Shown piece after piece: positions 15,753 to 23,883 of a stretch of 64,000 bases of DNA. The position numbers and the translations under genes were made by a program. The notes below the pieces were generated by a model. The model was given only the letters and a program-made list of their open reading frames with translations. It did not search any database and was not told the DNA's origin. The stretch comes from Micromonospora sp. C95. Lineage in GTDB: Bacteria; Actinomycetota; Actinomycetes; Mycobacteriales; Micromonosporaceae. Every line of letters begins with the position of its first letter. The stretch's first letter is position 1. Location: positions 1 through 64,000 of the forward strand of contig NZ_JAGPXT010000019.1 in NCBI RefSeq assembly GCF_018070465.1. Direction: 5' to 3'.

Positions 15753-16439
15753 TTGCCTACCAAGTTGACCTACGCGCACCACGGCGACGCCTGCCGAGCT
15801 GCCAACGCGCTCGACCTGGTGGGTGACAGGTGGACGCTCATCGTCGTCCGCGAACTGCTCCTCGGACCCAAACGCTTCGCCGACCTTCAGGAGTCCGTCC
15901 GTGGCATCACCCCGGCCGTCCTCAGTGACCGGCTCAGATCCCTGCGTCAGGCCGGCATCATCGACCAGGTGACCCTGCCCGACCTGGCCCGCACCCGCGC
16001 GTACGCCGTCACCGAGTGGGGTCGTGGCCTGGAGTCGGTCCTCGCCTCGCTCGGGCGGTGGTACTCCTCCGGGCCGGACCCCCGCACCAGCGGTGGCATG
16101 ACACCTGACGCCATGGTCCTCGCCATGCGCACCATGGCACCCCCTGTCCCAGAGGGCCTGCCGCCGACCGCCCTGCGCCTCCACGACACCCGCCAGCCCG
16201 ACCCACCGGTCCGCGACTATCGGCTGACCACCGCCGACGGGCTGCTGGACGTCCGGCCCGGTACCGCCGTCGACCCGGTGGCGACCGTGACCGCCGACTC
16301 GACGGCCTGGAGCGAGGTGCTGTTCGGTGGCCTGCCGCTCACCGACGCCGAACGCGCCGGCACCGTACACGTGGAGGGCGACCGCGACACCGTCACCCGC
16401 GTCATACGCCTCTACCTCGGCGCGAGCGTGAGCCGTTGA
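15753..16439 (+). CDS. HxlR-family transcriptional regulator
   Basis: A 228-residue regulator. The N-terminal winged helix is of the HxlR type (CRAANALDLVGDRWTLIVVR ... LLLGPKRFADLQESVRGI, VLSDRLRSLRQAGI). A C-terminal domain follows that looks like the SCP2-type sterol-carrier fold (DYRLTTADGLLDVRPG ... VEGDRDTVTRVIRLY), a known fusion in Actinobacteria. The likely start is the TTG at 15753. Many HxlR proteins sense electrophiles or redox state through cysteines. It probably regulates the divergent DUF899 gene. Confidence 0.9.
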   Translation: MPTKLTYAHHGDACRAANALDLVGDRWTLIVVRELLLGPKRFADLQESVRGITPAVLSDRLRSLRQAGIIDQVTLPDLARTRAYAVTEWGRGLESVLASLGRWYSSGPDPRTSGGMTPDAMVLAMRTMAPPVPEGLPPTALRLHDTRQPDPPVRDYRLTTADGLLDVRPGTAVDPVATVTADSTAWSEVLFGGLPLTDAERAGTVHVEGDRDTVTRVIRLYLGASVSR

Positions 16440-16484
16440 ACGGACGACGCCCCGCCGTCAGTACGGCGAGCGACCGCCGGCCGG

Positions 16485-18068
16485 TCAGCGGGCTGGGCAG
16501 CGCTTGCCGTCGGGTGGGACGGTCAGGTCGATCAGGTACGCGTTGACCGCCTGGGTGATGCAGGCCGTCTGCGGGTAGGCGGTGTGCCCCTCGCCCTCCC
16601 AGGTGAGCACCCGGCCGACACCCAGCATCTCGGCCAACGCCGGGGTCTGCTCGTACGGTGTCGCGGGGTCGCCGGTGGTGCCGACGACGAGGATCGGCGG
16701 GGCACCCTCGGCGCGGCCGGTCGGATAGGGGTCGCTGCCGCCCGGCCACTCCGTGCAGGAGACCAGACCGGCGGCGAGTGGTGCGCCGAACAGCGGGTAC
16801 TGGCTGCGCCACTCGGACTGGAGCTGGCGGATCCGCTCCAGGTCGGGGCGTTGTTCCTCGTCGGCGCAGTTGATGGCCAGGTTGGCGTCGAACAGGTTGC
16901 TGTAGTTGCCGTCGGAGTCGCGGTCGGTGTAGTTGTCGGCGAGCCGGAACACGTCCGTCGGGTTGCCCTCGTTCAGCCGGTCGATGGCCTGGGCGAGCTG
17001 CTGCCAGCCGGGCTCCGAGTACAGCGACGAGACGATGGCGTAGAAGATCCAGCCGGCGGTGGCTTCCCGGCCGTCGGCGGAGCGGACGGGGGAGACCTCG
17101 GCCTTGTCGATGGCCGAGGTGACCGCCGCCCGGGCGTCGGGGGCGATGGGGCAGCGGGCCGCGTTCGCCGCGCACCACCTGGTGAAGTTGTCGAAGGCGC
17201 GTTCGAAGCCTTTCGCCTGGCTCTCCGAACCCTCGATCAGATCTTGCCGGGGGTCGACCGCGCCGTCGAGGACAAGCGCCCGCACCCGCTGTGGGAACAA
17301 CTGGGCGTACGTGGCCCCCAGCAGGGTGCCGTAGGAGTAGCCGAGGTAGGTCAACTTCTCGTCGCCGACGGCGGCCCGGATCGCGTCCATGTCGCGGGCC
17401 GCCTGCTCGGTGCCGTACAGCGGTAGCTGGTCGCCGTACTTGGCGCCGCAGCCCTGGCCGATGCGCTCGTTGAGCGCGACGAAGTCGTCGAACGACGCCT
17501 GGCTCTCCGGGTCGGGGTTGTAGCCGAAGACGGCGTCGAGGTCGGCGTCGGAGATGCACTCGACCGGGCTGGACCGGGACACCCCGCGCGGGTCGAAGCC
17601 GACGATGTCGAAGCGTTCGAGGATGGCGTCGGGCAGGCCGCCGTACTGCTCGCCGAAGGTGAGGTAGACGGCGGTGTCGACGCCCGAGCCGCCGGGGCCG
17701 CCCGGGTTGACCAGCAGCGAGCCGATCCGGTCGCGCTGGTTGGTGGAGCGGGCCCGCAGCAGCGCGATCTCGAAGGTCTCACCGGCACCGGGACCGGTCG
17801 TGGCGGCGCTGCCGCCCGCCCAGTCGCGCGGCACCTGGATGCGGGTGCACTCGTACCTGATGTCCGGTGCCTGCCGCCCGACCACCTCGTCGGCCACCTC
17901 CGGGCAGGACCGCCAGGTCGCCGCGGACCCCGGTGCCGCGGCCTCGCCGTCGACGTCGGTGCGCGGCGCGAACGCCGGCAGCGTGCAGCCGGCGGTGACC
18001 ACCACGGCGGCGGTCAGGCCGGCCACGGTGAGCCGGAAACGGCGGATCCGGTCGGGCGTACGGGTCAC
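16485..18068 (-). CDS. Secreted alpha/beta-hydrolase, tripeptidyl aminopeptidase (TAP) type
   Basis: A 527-residue secreted hydrolase with a lipoprotein signal (TVAGLTAAVVVTAGC, Cys28). The catalytic Ser lies in YLGYSYGTLLG near residue 243, the Asp in VVGTTGDPATPYEQ, and the His in WEGEGHTAYPQ. The oxyanion region is LLVNPGGPGGSG. The TAP-like C-terminal domain is present, so it probably removes N-terminal peptides from exported proteins or peptides. The GTG start at 18068 follows a GGAGG site. It is downstream of the ligase gene on the same strand with a 33-base gap. Confidence 0.92.
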   Translation of the reverse strand: MTRTPDRIRRFRLTVAGLTAAVVVTAGCTLPAFAPRTDVDGEAAAPGSAATWRSCPEVADEVVGRQAPDIRYECTRIQVPRDWAGGSAATTGPGAGETFEIALLRARSTNQRDRIGSLLVNPGGPGGSGVDTAVYLTFGEQYGGLPDAILERFDIVGFDPRGVSRSSPVECISDADLDAVFGYNPDPESQASFDDFVALNERIGQGCGAKYGDQLPLYGTEQAARDMDAIRAAVGDEKLTYLGYSYGTLLGATYAQLFPQRVRALVLDGAVDPRQDLIEGSESQAKGFERAFDNFTRWCAANAARCPIAPDARAAVTSAIDKAEVSPVRSADGREATAGWIFYAIVSSLYSEPGWQQLAQAIDRLNEGNPTDVFRLADNYTDRDSDGNYSNLFDANLAINCADEEQRPDLERIRQLQSEWRSQYPLFGAPLAAGLVSCTEWPGGSDPYPTGRAEGAPPILVVGTTGDPATPYEQTPALAEMLGVGRVLTWEGEGHTAYPQTACITQAVNAYLIDLTVPPDGKRCPAR

Positions 18069-18101
18069 GAACGAGCCTCCGTGATCAGATCGACGGCCAA
18101 G

Positions 18102-19202
18102 CTATGCGGACCCGGCCGACACCGCCGGGTCACCCCGCAGCACCTGGTCCACGTCGAACCGGACCGGCCGGTCAAGTTGATCGTATCGGCAGGAGAGCGG
18201 GTCACGGTCGGGTCGCCAGCGAACGAAGCGCGCGGTGTGCCGGAACCGGTCACCCTCCATCGCGTCGTACGCCACCTCGACCACCAGTTGCGGGCGCAGC
18301 GGCTCCCATTCCAGGTTCTTCGTGCCGGTCCAGCGACTGACCCCGCCCGGGATGCGTTGCCCGCGCTCGTGGTCGCCGTGCACCCACGGGTGCTCGTCCC
18401 CGACGTCGCGGTAGGGGGCCAGCTCCTCCAGCAGCTCGGCGCGGCGGGCCATGGTGAACGAGGCGCTCACCCCGACGTGGTGCAGCACTCCGGCGTCGTC
18501 GTAGAGGCCGAGCAGCAGCGAACCGACCACCGGACCGGACTTGTGCCAGCGGAACCCGGCCACCACCGCGTCGGCGGTGCGGGCGTGCTTGACCTTGGAC
18601 ATCAGCCGCTTGCCCGGCTCGTACGGCAGGTCGGCGGGCTTGGCGATCAACCCGTCCAGGCCGGCGCCCTCGAAGACGTCGAACCAGCGGCGCGCCACCT
18701 CGGCGTCGGTGGTGATCTGGGTGACGTGCACCGGGGGTCGTACCCCGGACAGCGCCTGCTCAAGCCGGGCGCGGCGGGTCGGGTAGGGGGCGTCGAGCAG
18801 GCCCTCGTCGTCGAGCGCGAGCAGGTCGAAGGCGACGAAGTCGGCCGGCGTGGTCTCGGCGAGCAGCTTCACCCGGGAGGCCGCCGGGTGGATGCGCTGG
18901 GCCAGCAGCTCGAAGTCGAGCCGGGGCTGCCCGTCCGGGCCGTCGCGGCGGATCACGATCAGCTCGCCGTCGACCGCGCAGCGCGGCGGTAGCTGCCGGC
19001 GGGCCTGCTCGACCACCTCGGGGAAGTAGCGGGTCATCATCTTGCCGCCCCGGCTGGCCAGCTCCACCTCGTCACCGTCGCGGAAGACGATGCAGCGGAA
19101 GCCGTCCCACTTGGGCTCGTAGGTCATCCCCGGGGCGGTGGGGATCGAGCTGACGCTGCGGGCGAGCATCGGCTCCACCGGCGGGTTGATCGGCAGGTCC
19201 AC
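18102..19202 (-). CDS. ligC: ATP-dependent DNA ligase, LigC type
   Basis: A 366-residue ligase. The adenylated lysine is in YEPKWDGFRCIVF near residue 30, followed by ASRGGKMMTRYFPEV, VDGELIVIRR, FDLLALDD, and GLDGLIAKPADLPYEPGKR (motifs III-IV). The C-terminal OB domain starts around DAVVAGFRWHKSG and ends with the motif VI-like RHTARFVRWRPD. It lacks polymerase and nuclease domains. LigC proteins serve base-excision or alternative end-joining repair in mycobacteria. A separate LigD-type polymerase lies at 11222-12247 and an AlkA glycosylase at 19561. The start is GTG. Confidence 0.94.
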   Translation of the reverse strand: MDLPINPPVEPMLARSVSSIPTAPGMTYEPKWDGFRCIVFRDGDEVELASRGGKMMTRYFPEVVEQARRQLPPRCAVDGELIVIRRDGPDGQPRLDFELLAQRIHPAASRVKLLAETTPADFVAFDLLALDDEGLLDAPYPTRRARLEQALSGVRPPVHVTQITTDAEVARRWFDVFEGAGLDGLIAKPADLPYEPGKRLMSKVKHARTADAVVAGFRWHKSGPVVGSLLLGLYDDAGVLHHVGVSASFTMARRAELLEELAPYRDVGDEHPWVHGDHERGQRIPGGVSRWTGTKNLEWEPLRPQLVVEVAYDAMEGDRFRHTARFVRWRPDRDPLSCRYDQLDRPVRFDVDQVLRGDPAVSAGSA

Positions 19203-19338
19203 GGCGATCAGTCAACCAGACGGCACCGACAGCGGTGACCCGGATCACGGCCGCCCGGTGGGCGGCGTGTCTTGCTGACGCCCGTCACGTGCCGTCCGGG
19301 CGAATCGGAAAACCGCAGGTCAGAGCTACTTTCGCGAG

Positions 19339-19551
19339 GTGGCGGAGTGGGTGTGCGGGTGCTGCGGACGGTGGCGGGTGAGCGTCGAGCTGATCCACGG
19401 CCGGTACCTGTACCGGTTGGTGCACACCTATCCCCGACGCTTCGGCGGCGGCAAGAACGTGCTCGGCGAGGTGGGATCGGTCGACGAGTTGGCCGAGCTG
19501 CTGCGTCGGCGTACCCCGGTCGACCTGGCCGACCTGCGCGAGGCCGCCTGA
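19339..19551 (+). CDS. Small CxxC protein, function unknown
   Basis: A 70-residue protein starting at a GTG, with CGCCGRW at residues 6-12 (a possible metal knuckle) and ending PVDLADLREAA. The middle (RYLYRLVHTYPRRFGGGKNV) is basic. Codon bias supports coding, and I remember similar short proteins in Micromonosporaceae, but no function is known. It lies between the ligase gene (divergent) and the AlkA gene (convergent, 9-base gap). Confidence 0.65.
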   Translation: MAEWVCGCCGRWRVSVELIHGRYLYRLVHTYPRRFGGGKNVLGEVGSVDELAELLRRRTPVDLADLREAA

Positions 19552-19560
19552 GACCGGCGT

Positions 19561-20478
19561 TCAGTAGTGGGCGAAGGAGCGGATCGGGGCGCGCGGGCCG
19601 AACTTCGGCGCCTGCACGGCGGCGGCCTCCAGCAGCCAGCAGACCCGGCCCCGGTGGCCCCGGAACGGTTCCAGCAGCTCAAGCATCCGGGCGTCGTTGC
19701 CGCGTGGCTCACCGGCCAGGGCCCAGGCGACCGTGTTGGGTACGTGGTAGTCGCCGACGCTCACCGCGTCCGCGTCGCCGTACGCGACCCGGACGACCTC
19801 GGCGGCGGTCCACGGCCCGATGCCCGGGATCGACCGCAGCAGGCGAGTGGCCTGGGCCGAGTCGGCGCATCGTTGCAGTCGGTCGGCCATCCGGGCGGCC
19901 CGCGTCAACGTCTCGGCCCGGCGCTGCTCCACGCCGAACGGATGGAAGACCCAGTACGGCGCGGCGGCCACCGCCGCCGGGTCGGGTGGCAGCAGCAGCC
20001 GTACCGGCCCGGGCGCCGGCTCGGCGAAGTGGCGCACGGTCGCCGCGTACCCCCGGTAGGCCTCCTTGCCGGTGACCTTCTGCTCCAGCACGGCCCGCAG
20101 CACCCGGGGAAAGACCAGCCCGCTGGCCGGCATCCGTAGCCCCGCCTGCTGACTGGCCAGCCTGGCCACCACGGGGTGGCTCCCGGCCAGCTCCGCGAAA
20201 CCGGTCAGGTCGTCGCGGAGCCCGGCCACCGCGTCGGCGTGCTCGACCATCCAGCCGGCACCCGGGCCGTGACCCTCGGCGGTCAGATCGCCGCCCTCGG
20301 GTCGCAGGGCGAGGGTGGCCGGTCCGTCGGGCGTGCGCGCCGCCCACCAGAAGACGCCCGCGATCATCCGCGCACACGGGTCGTACGGGCTGAAGGTGAG
20401 CGGGCGCACCGAAGCGGCGAAGCGGTAGCCGGGCGGGGTTCGCAACACCCGGTTGGTGGTCGGCGGCGTCCAGCTCAC
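19561..20478 (-). CDS. DNA-3-methyladenine glycosylase, AlkA-like
   Basis: An HhH-GPD base-excision glycosylase that removes alkylated bases. The helix-hairpin-helix is LLRSIPGIGPWTAAEVVRVA, followed by the catalytic Asp in DAVSVGDYHVPNTVAWALAG. An AlkA-type N-terminal region precedes it (FSPYDPCARMIAGVFWWAAR). The frame remains open to an ATG at 20559, but that ATG lies inside the terminator hairpin of the upstream gene. The GTG at 20478 (SWTPPTTNRVLRTPPG) is therefore preferred, giving 305 residues. The exact start is uncertain. Confidence 0.88.
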   Translation of the reverse strand: MSWTPPTTNRVLRTPPGYRFAASVRPLTFSPYDPCARMIAGVFWWAARTPDGPATLALRPEGGDLTAEGHGPGAGWMVEHADAVAGLRDDLTGFAELAGSHPVVARLASQQAGLRMPASGLVFPRVLRAVLEQKVTGKEAYRGYAATVRHFAEPAPGPVRLLLPPDPAAVAAAPYWVFHPFGVEQRRAETLTRAARMADRLQRCADSAQATRLLRSIPGIGPWTAAEVVRVAYGDADAVSVGDYHVPNTVAWALAGEPRGNDARMLELLEPFRGHRGRVCWLLEAAAVQAPKFGPRAPIRSFAHY

Positions 20479-20541
20479 CGCCTCACTCTGCCACGCGGGC
20501 CACTCGGTCAGCGCGGCGCACCTGGTCCGGGTAGGAACGCC

Positions 20542-20580
20542 GGTGGCCGGCCGCGCCATTGCTGGCTGCGGCCGGCCACC
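20542..20580 (-). terminator. Terminator after the PF03640 lipoprotein gene
   Basis: GGTGGCCGGCCGC (20542-20554) pairs perfectly with GCGGCCGGCCACC (20568-20580) around a 13-base loop, 15 bases past the stop. Confidence 0.8.
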
Positions 20581-20595
20581 CGACGTGCTGATGGA

Positions 20596-21264
20596 TCAGT
20601 AGTCGTAGTCGGAGTCCGCGTCGTTCGACTCGGTCTTCGACGGCGGGGCGACCGCCTTCGGGGTGCCCTTGGGCAGGCACTCCAGGTTCTTGCTGCCGTC
20701 CGGGTTGACCACGAACCAGGTGCCGCCGACGCCCTGGCCCTTCCAGGCGCCCGGCTTCTTGTCACCGATGTAGGTGTAGAGCGGCCAGCCGTCGAGGGTG
20801 ATCTGACGGGTGCCGTCCTCGCGGGTGATGGTGCCGACGTCGTCGTCGGAGACGCCCTTCAGCTCCGGAGCGCCGTCGGTCAGTGCCGGCGGCCACACCT
20901 CGGCGCACTGGCCGTCGCAGTTGGACGACGGCGGGTCGTTGGTGTCGCGGTCGAAGCGGTACAGGATGTATCCGTCCTGGTTGACCACGGCGCTGCCCAT
21001 CCGGGGGAACTTCTTGCCGGTCAGGCTGGCGGTCAGTTCGACACCGTCGGGCAGGGGAGCGTCGGTCTCGGCCTCCGCGCCCGGTGACGCCGAGGCGCCC
21101 GGTTCCGCGCTGGCCTCGGGGTCGGCGGTCACGCTGGGCTCGGCCGCGGCGACGGCGACCGGCTCGGCCGCGCCCGCGTCCGCCCCGTTGTAGCCCGCGG
21201 GTGCGCAGGCCGTAAGTGCGAACATGGCGCCCACGGCGATGACGGTCCGCTTCATCTGTGCCAC
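20596..21264 (-). CDS. Lipoprotein with Yx(F/W/Y)xxD repeats
   Basis: A 222-residue lipoprotein of the COG4315/PF03640 secreted-repeat family. The lipobox is FALTACAP; a low-complexity Ala/Glu/Pro/Ser linker follows. The two defining motifs are YILYRFDRD and YTYIGD, with CDGQCAEVWPP between. The function is unknown; such proteins often accompany redox or electron-transfer lipoproteins in Actinobacteria. The start is the GTG at 21264, preceded by GAGGAGGG. It lies directly downstream of the sigma/anti-sigma pair, separated by a strong terminator, so it may be transcribed on its own. Confidence 0.88.
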   Translation of the reverse strand: MAQMKRTVIAVGAMFALTACAPAGYNGADAGAAEPVAVAAAEPSVTADPEASAEPGASASPGAEAETDAPLPDGVELTASLTGKKFPRMGSAVVNQDGYILYRFDRDTNDPPSSNCDGQCAEVWPPALTDGAPELKGVSDDDVGTITREDGTRQITLDGWPLYTYIGDKKPGAWKGQGVGGTWFVVNPDGSKNLECLPKGTPKAVAPPSKTESNDADSDYDY

Positions 21265-21433
21265 GTGCCCTCCTCATGCTTGGCAAGTTCACCGGGAAGT
21301 ACGGACCGATCGCTGTCAAGGATGAATCCGAAAGGGTGGGCAAGTTCACAAGGATCCATTGAACCGTCCGGGTGCTCTGTCCGTGTGAGTCCGTATCCCC
21401 AGCTGGCTGAGTCGCCTGACACCGGGGAAAGAC

Positions 21434-21466
21434 CGAAGGCCCGCCTCGGGCCGAGGCGGGCCTTCG
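21434..21466 (-). terminator. Terminator after the anti-sigma gene
   Basis: A 15-bp perfect stem (21434-21448 with 21452-21466) and a three-base loop lie 10 bases beyond the anti-sigma stop. Confidence 0.85.
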
Positions 21467-21476
21467 TGGACGTGGA

Positions 21477-22253
21477 TCAGGCCGTGGGGACGGTCACCAG
21501 AGTCTCAGTGGCTCCCCGCGAGTCGATTTCCTGCACCTCGAAGTGCTTGATGTCGTCCAGCTTCGTCGAGGTGGCCGCCGACAGGGCCAGCAGGTTCGGG
21601 TTGGCGTTTGTGCCGTACCCGCCGTCCGGCACCGACCAGGTGGAGACGACCTCGGTGGAGCCGTCGTCGCGCACCACCACCAGGCGGCAGGTGCGCGGCC
21701 CCGGCAGCTTGCCCAGGCTGAAGTCCATCTTGGTGCCGAAGTCCTTCGAGGTCAGCCAGAACGTCGCCTCGACGCCGGTGGCCGGGTCGGTGACATCGAC
21801 CTGCTCACCCTCCTGCTCGTTGCCGCCGAAACCCGGACCGCTGGGGTTGCCGGGGCGGTCGCTCGGCGGGTCCACCGGAGCCGTGGTCGGCCCGGCGATC
21901 GGCGGCGCCGTGCTGCTGTCGGTGAGGTTGCTGAACACGACACCGGTCAGCCCACCGAAGACCACCACGGCCGCCGCGGTCGCCAGGACCTGCCGGAACC
22001 GGGCCCGCCGACGGTGCGTACGCAGCGCCACGAGCGTCCGGTCCAGCAGGACCGGATCCGAGTGGGTCTGCTCCAGCGCCGTGATCGACTCCTCGTCGAT
22101 GTCGGAGAGCAGCCCGACCACCGGCACCATCGTCTCCAGCTCGGCGGCACAGGCCCAGCAGGTCGCGAGGTGTTCCTCGAACCGCTCCATGTCCTGTTCG
22201 TCAAGCACGCCGAGCGCGTACGCGGCGACGTCCATGTGGTCAACCCGGCTCAT
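21477..22253 (-). CDS. Anti-sigma factor, zinc-finger membrane type
   Basis: A 258-residue single-pass membrane protein. The cytoplasmic N-terminus has the ZAS-type motif FEEHLATCWACAAEL (His and CxxC) that binds the sigma factor. A transmembrane helix (VLATAAAVVVFGGLTGVVF) lies near residue 85, followed by a Pro/Thr linker and an extracytoplasmic domain (TFWLTSKDFGTKMDFSLGKL). Its ATG overlaps the sigma stop (ATGA), so the two are made in step. The arrangement resembles SigL/RslA or SigK/RskA systems, but the signal is unknown. Confidence 0.92.
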   Translation of the reverse strand: MSRVDHMDVAAYALGVLDEQDMERFEEHLATCWACAAELETMVPVVGLLSDIDEESITALEQTHSDPVLLDRTLVALRTHRRRARFRQVLATAAAVVVFGGLTGVVFSNLTDSSTAPPIAGPTTAPVDPPSDRPGNPSGPGFGGNEQEGEQVDVTDPATGVEATFWLTSKDFGTKMDFSLGKLPGPRTCRLVVVRDDGSTEVVSTWSVPDGGYGTNANPNLLALSAATSTKLDDIKHFEVQEIDSRGATETLVTVPTA

Positions 22254-22942
22254 TCCGTCACCCCCCTCTCCTGCAGAGCTGTGCGCAGCGCGCGCAGCGC
22301 GTAGTAGACCCGCGACTTCGCGGTGCCCAACGGCAGACCGAGTTCCTCGGCCGCCTCCGGCACCGTACGGCCCCGGAAGTACGTCGCCACCAGGATCTCC
22401 CGGTGCGACTGACTCAACGTTCGCAGCGCGTCCGCCACCGTCATCGACCGCAGCACCCGGTCGGTGCTGTCGGCCTCGGCGAACGCGGTCAGGTCCCGGT
22501 CGTACGTCTCGGCCGGGCGGGCCTGCTCGCTGCGGTGCTCGTCGATGGCGATCCGGCGCGCCACCGTGACCAGCCACGGCCGTAGCGACCCCTGTCCCTG
22601 CGCGCCCAACCGGTGCGCGTTGCGCCAGGCTCGCAGCAGCGTCTCCTGGACGATGTCCTCGGCCCGTTGCCGGTCTCCGCCGGTCAACCGCATCACGAAC
22701 ATCAGCAGCGGTCCGGCGTGTTCCGCGTAGAGCGTGCGGACCAGCTGGTCGGAGTGGGCGGCTTCGGTGGTGGAAGCCTGGTGGCGGCCAGGGGTGGGTC
22801 GCGGCGTCACCGGGCTATTCTGGCCAGCCGCCGCACGAGAGTCGACCCCACGGGTGGACGTGATCGGCCGCGACTGGGACCGGGCGGACATCCAGTCCAC
22901 CCGCACCCGGTCGCCCTGCCAACCGACCGCCAGTGCGTGCAT
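22250..22942 (-). CDS. ECF sigma factor (group 4 sigma-70)
   Basis: A sigma factor with region 2 (RTLYAEHAGPLLMFVMRLTG ... AEDIVQETLLRAWRN) and region 4 (TLSQSHREILVATYFRGRTV, AEELGLPLGTAKSRVYYALR). The closest familiar type is SigL. The start at 22942 has a strong GGAGG five bases ahead and high third-position GC throughout, giving 230 residues with an N-terminal extension of about 60 that has no known domain. GTG at 22810 is an alternative that begins just before the conserved part. It is translationally coupled to its anti-sigma factor. Confidence 0.9.
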   Translation of the reverse strand: MHALAVGWQGDRVRVDWMSARSQSRPITSTRGVDSRAAAGQNSPVTPRPTPGRHQASTTEAAHSDQLVRTLYAEHAGPLLMFVMRLTGGDRQRAEDIVQETLLRAWRNAHRLGAQGQGSLRPWLVTVARRIAIDEHRSEQARPAETYDRDLTAFAEADSTDRVLRSMTVADALRTLSQSHREILVATYFRGRTVPEAAEELGLPLGTAKSRVYYALRALRTALQERGVTE

Positions 22943-23025
22943 GCAGACCTCCGACGTCCCTGGACAGAAAGCCGTCCCCCCACGGGCATGGCTGCTGACT
23001 GGTACGGAAGGCGGTGCCGAACGGA

Positions 23026-23883
23026 TCAACGTCGGGCGGAAAAAATCCCCGGCGGCGGTGGCGTCGAGTCGACGGCGTCGCCGTCGTGCACCACCGTGGC
23101 GCCCCCGGTGAAGTGGTCGAGTTCCGCCTCGGCCAGCACCCGGCCGGGAAACCAGTCGCCGGCGGCCCGGCGAACCAGCGCCGCCACCGGCGGCTCCTGC
23201 CGGCCGGCGACGAGCACCAGATTGCCGTAGCGCCGGCCGCGCAGCACGGCGGCGTCGGCGACCAGGCACGCCCGGGGCAGCACCGTGCGTACGGTGGCCA
23301 CCTGGCCCCGGGCGAAACGCAGCGGCGGGCCGTCGGCGACGTTGGCCAGGTACCAGCCTGCCGGGTGCAGTACCCGGGCCGCGTCGGCGACGTACTCCAC
23401 CGAGGTCAGCCGGGCCGGTGTCCGGGCACCGGCGAAGGCGTCGGCGACCACCACGTCGTAGCTGGCCTCTCGGTATGAGGCGAGCACCGCCCGCGCGTCA
23501 CCCACCCGTACCTTCAGGCGCGGATCGGCCCGCCACGGCAACGTCCGCCGGACCAGCTCGACGAGCGCCCCGTCCACCTCGACCACCCGCTGCGTCGAGC
23601 CGGGACGGGTGGCGGCGACGTACCGGGGCAGGGTCAGCGCACCGCCACCCAGATGCAGCACCCGCAGCGGGGCACCCGCCGGTGCCACCAGGTCGATCGC
23701 GGCGGCCAGCCGGCGGACGTACTCGAACTCCAGGTGCGTGGGATCGGTCAGGTCCACATGCGACTGCGGTGCGCCGTCGAGCAGCAGCGTCCACGAGCCG
23801 GACCGGTCCGGGTCGGGCACCAGTTCGGCGAGCCCGGTGTCGACCGGCTCGGAGATCCGGTCGGCGTCGCGCCGCCGGCCCAT
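23026..23883 (-). CDS. Spermidine synthase-like protein
   Basis: A 285-residue Rossmann-fold protein of the polyamine synthase/methyltransferase group. The cofactor loop is LRVLHLGGGALTLPRYVAAT, with VVEVDGALVELVRR and LKVRVGDARAVL after it, then DVVVADAFAG in place of the usual DxxxD catalytic segment. The canonical GGGDGG loop is altered, so real polyamine synthesis is doubtful. The ATG overlaps the nurA-like stop (ATGA), so it is the last gene of the herA-sbcD-sbcC-nurA operon. Its role there is unknown. Confidence 0.85.
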   Translation of the reverse strand: MGRRRDADRISEPVDTGLAELVPDPDRSGSWTLLLDGAPQSHVDLTDPTHLEFEYVRRLAAAIDLVAPAGAPLRVLHLGGGALTLPRYVAATRPGSTQRVVEVDGALVELVRRTLPWRADPRLKVRVGDARAVLASYREASYDVVVADAFAGARTPARLTSVEYVADAARVLHPAGWYLANVADGPPLRFARGQVATVRTVLPRACLVADAAVLRGRRYGNLVLVAGRQEPPVAALVRRAAGDWFPGRVLAEAELDHFTGGATVVHDGDAVDSTPPPPGIFSARR

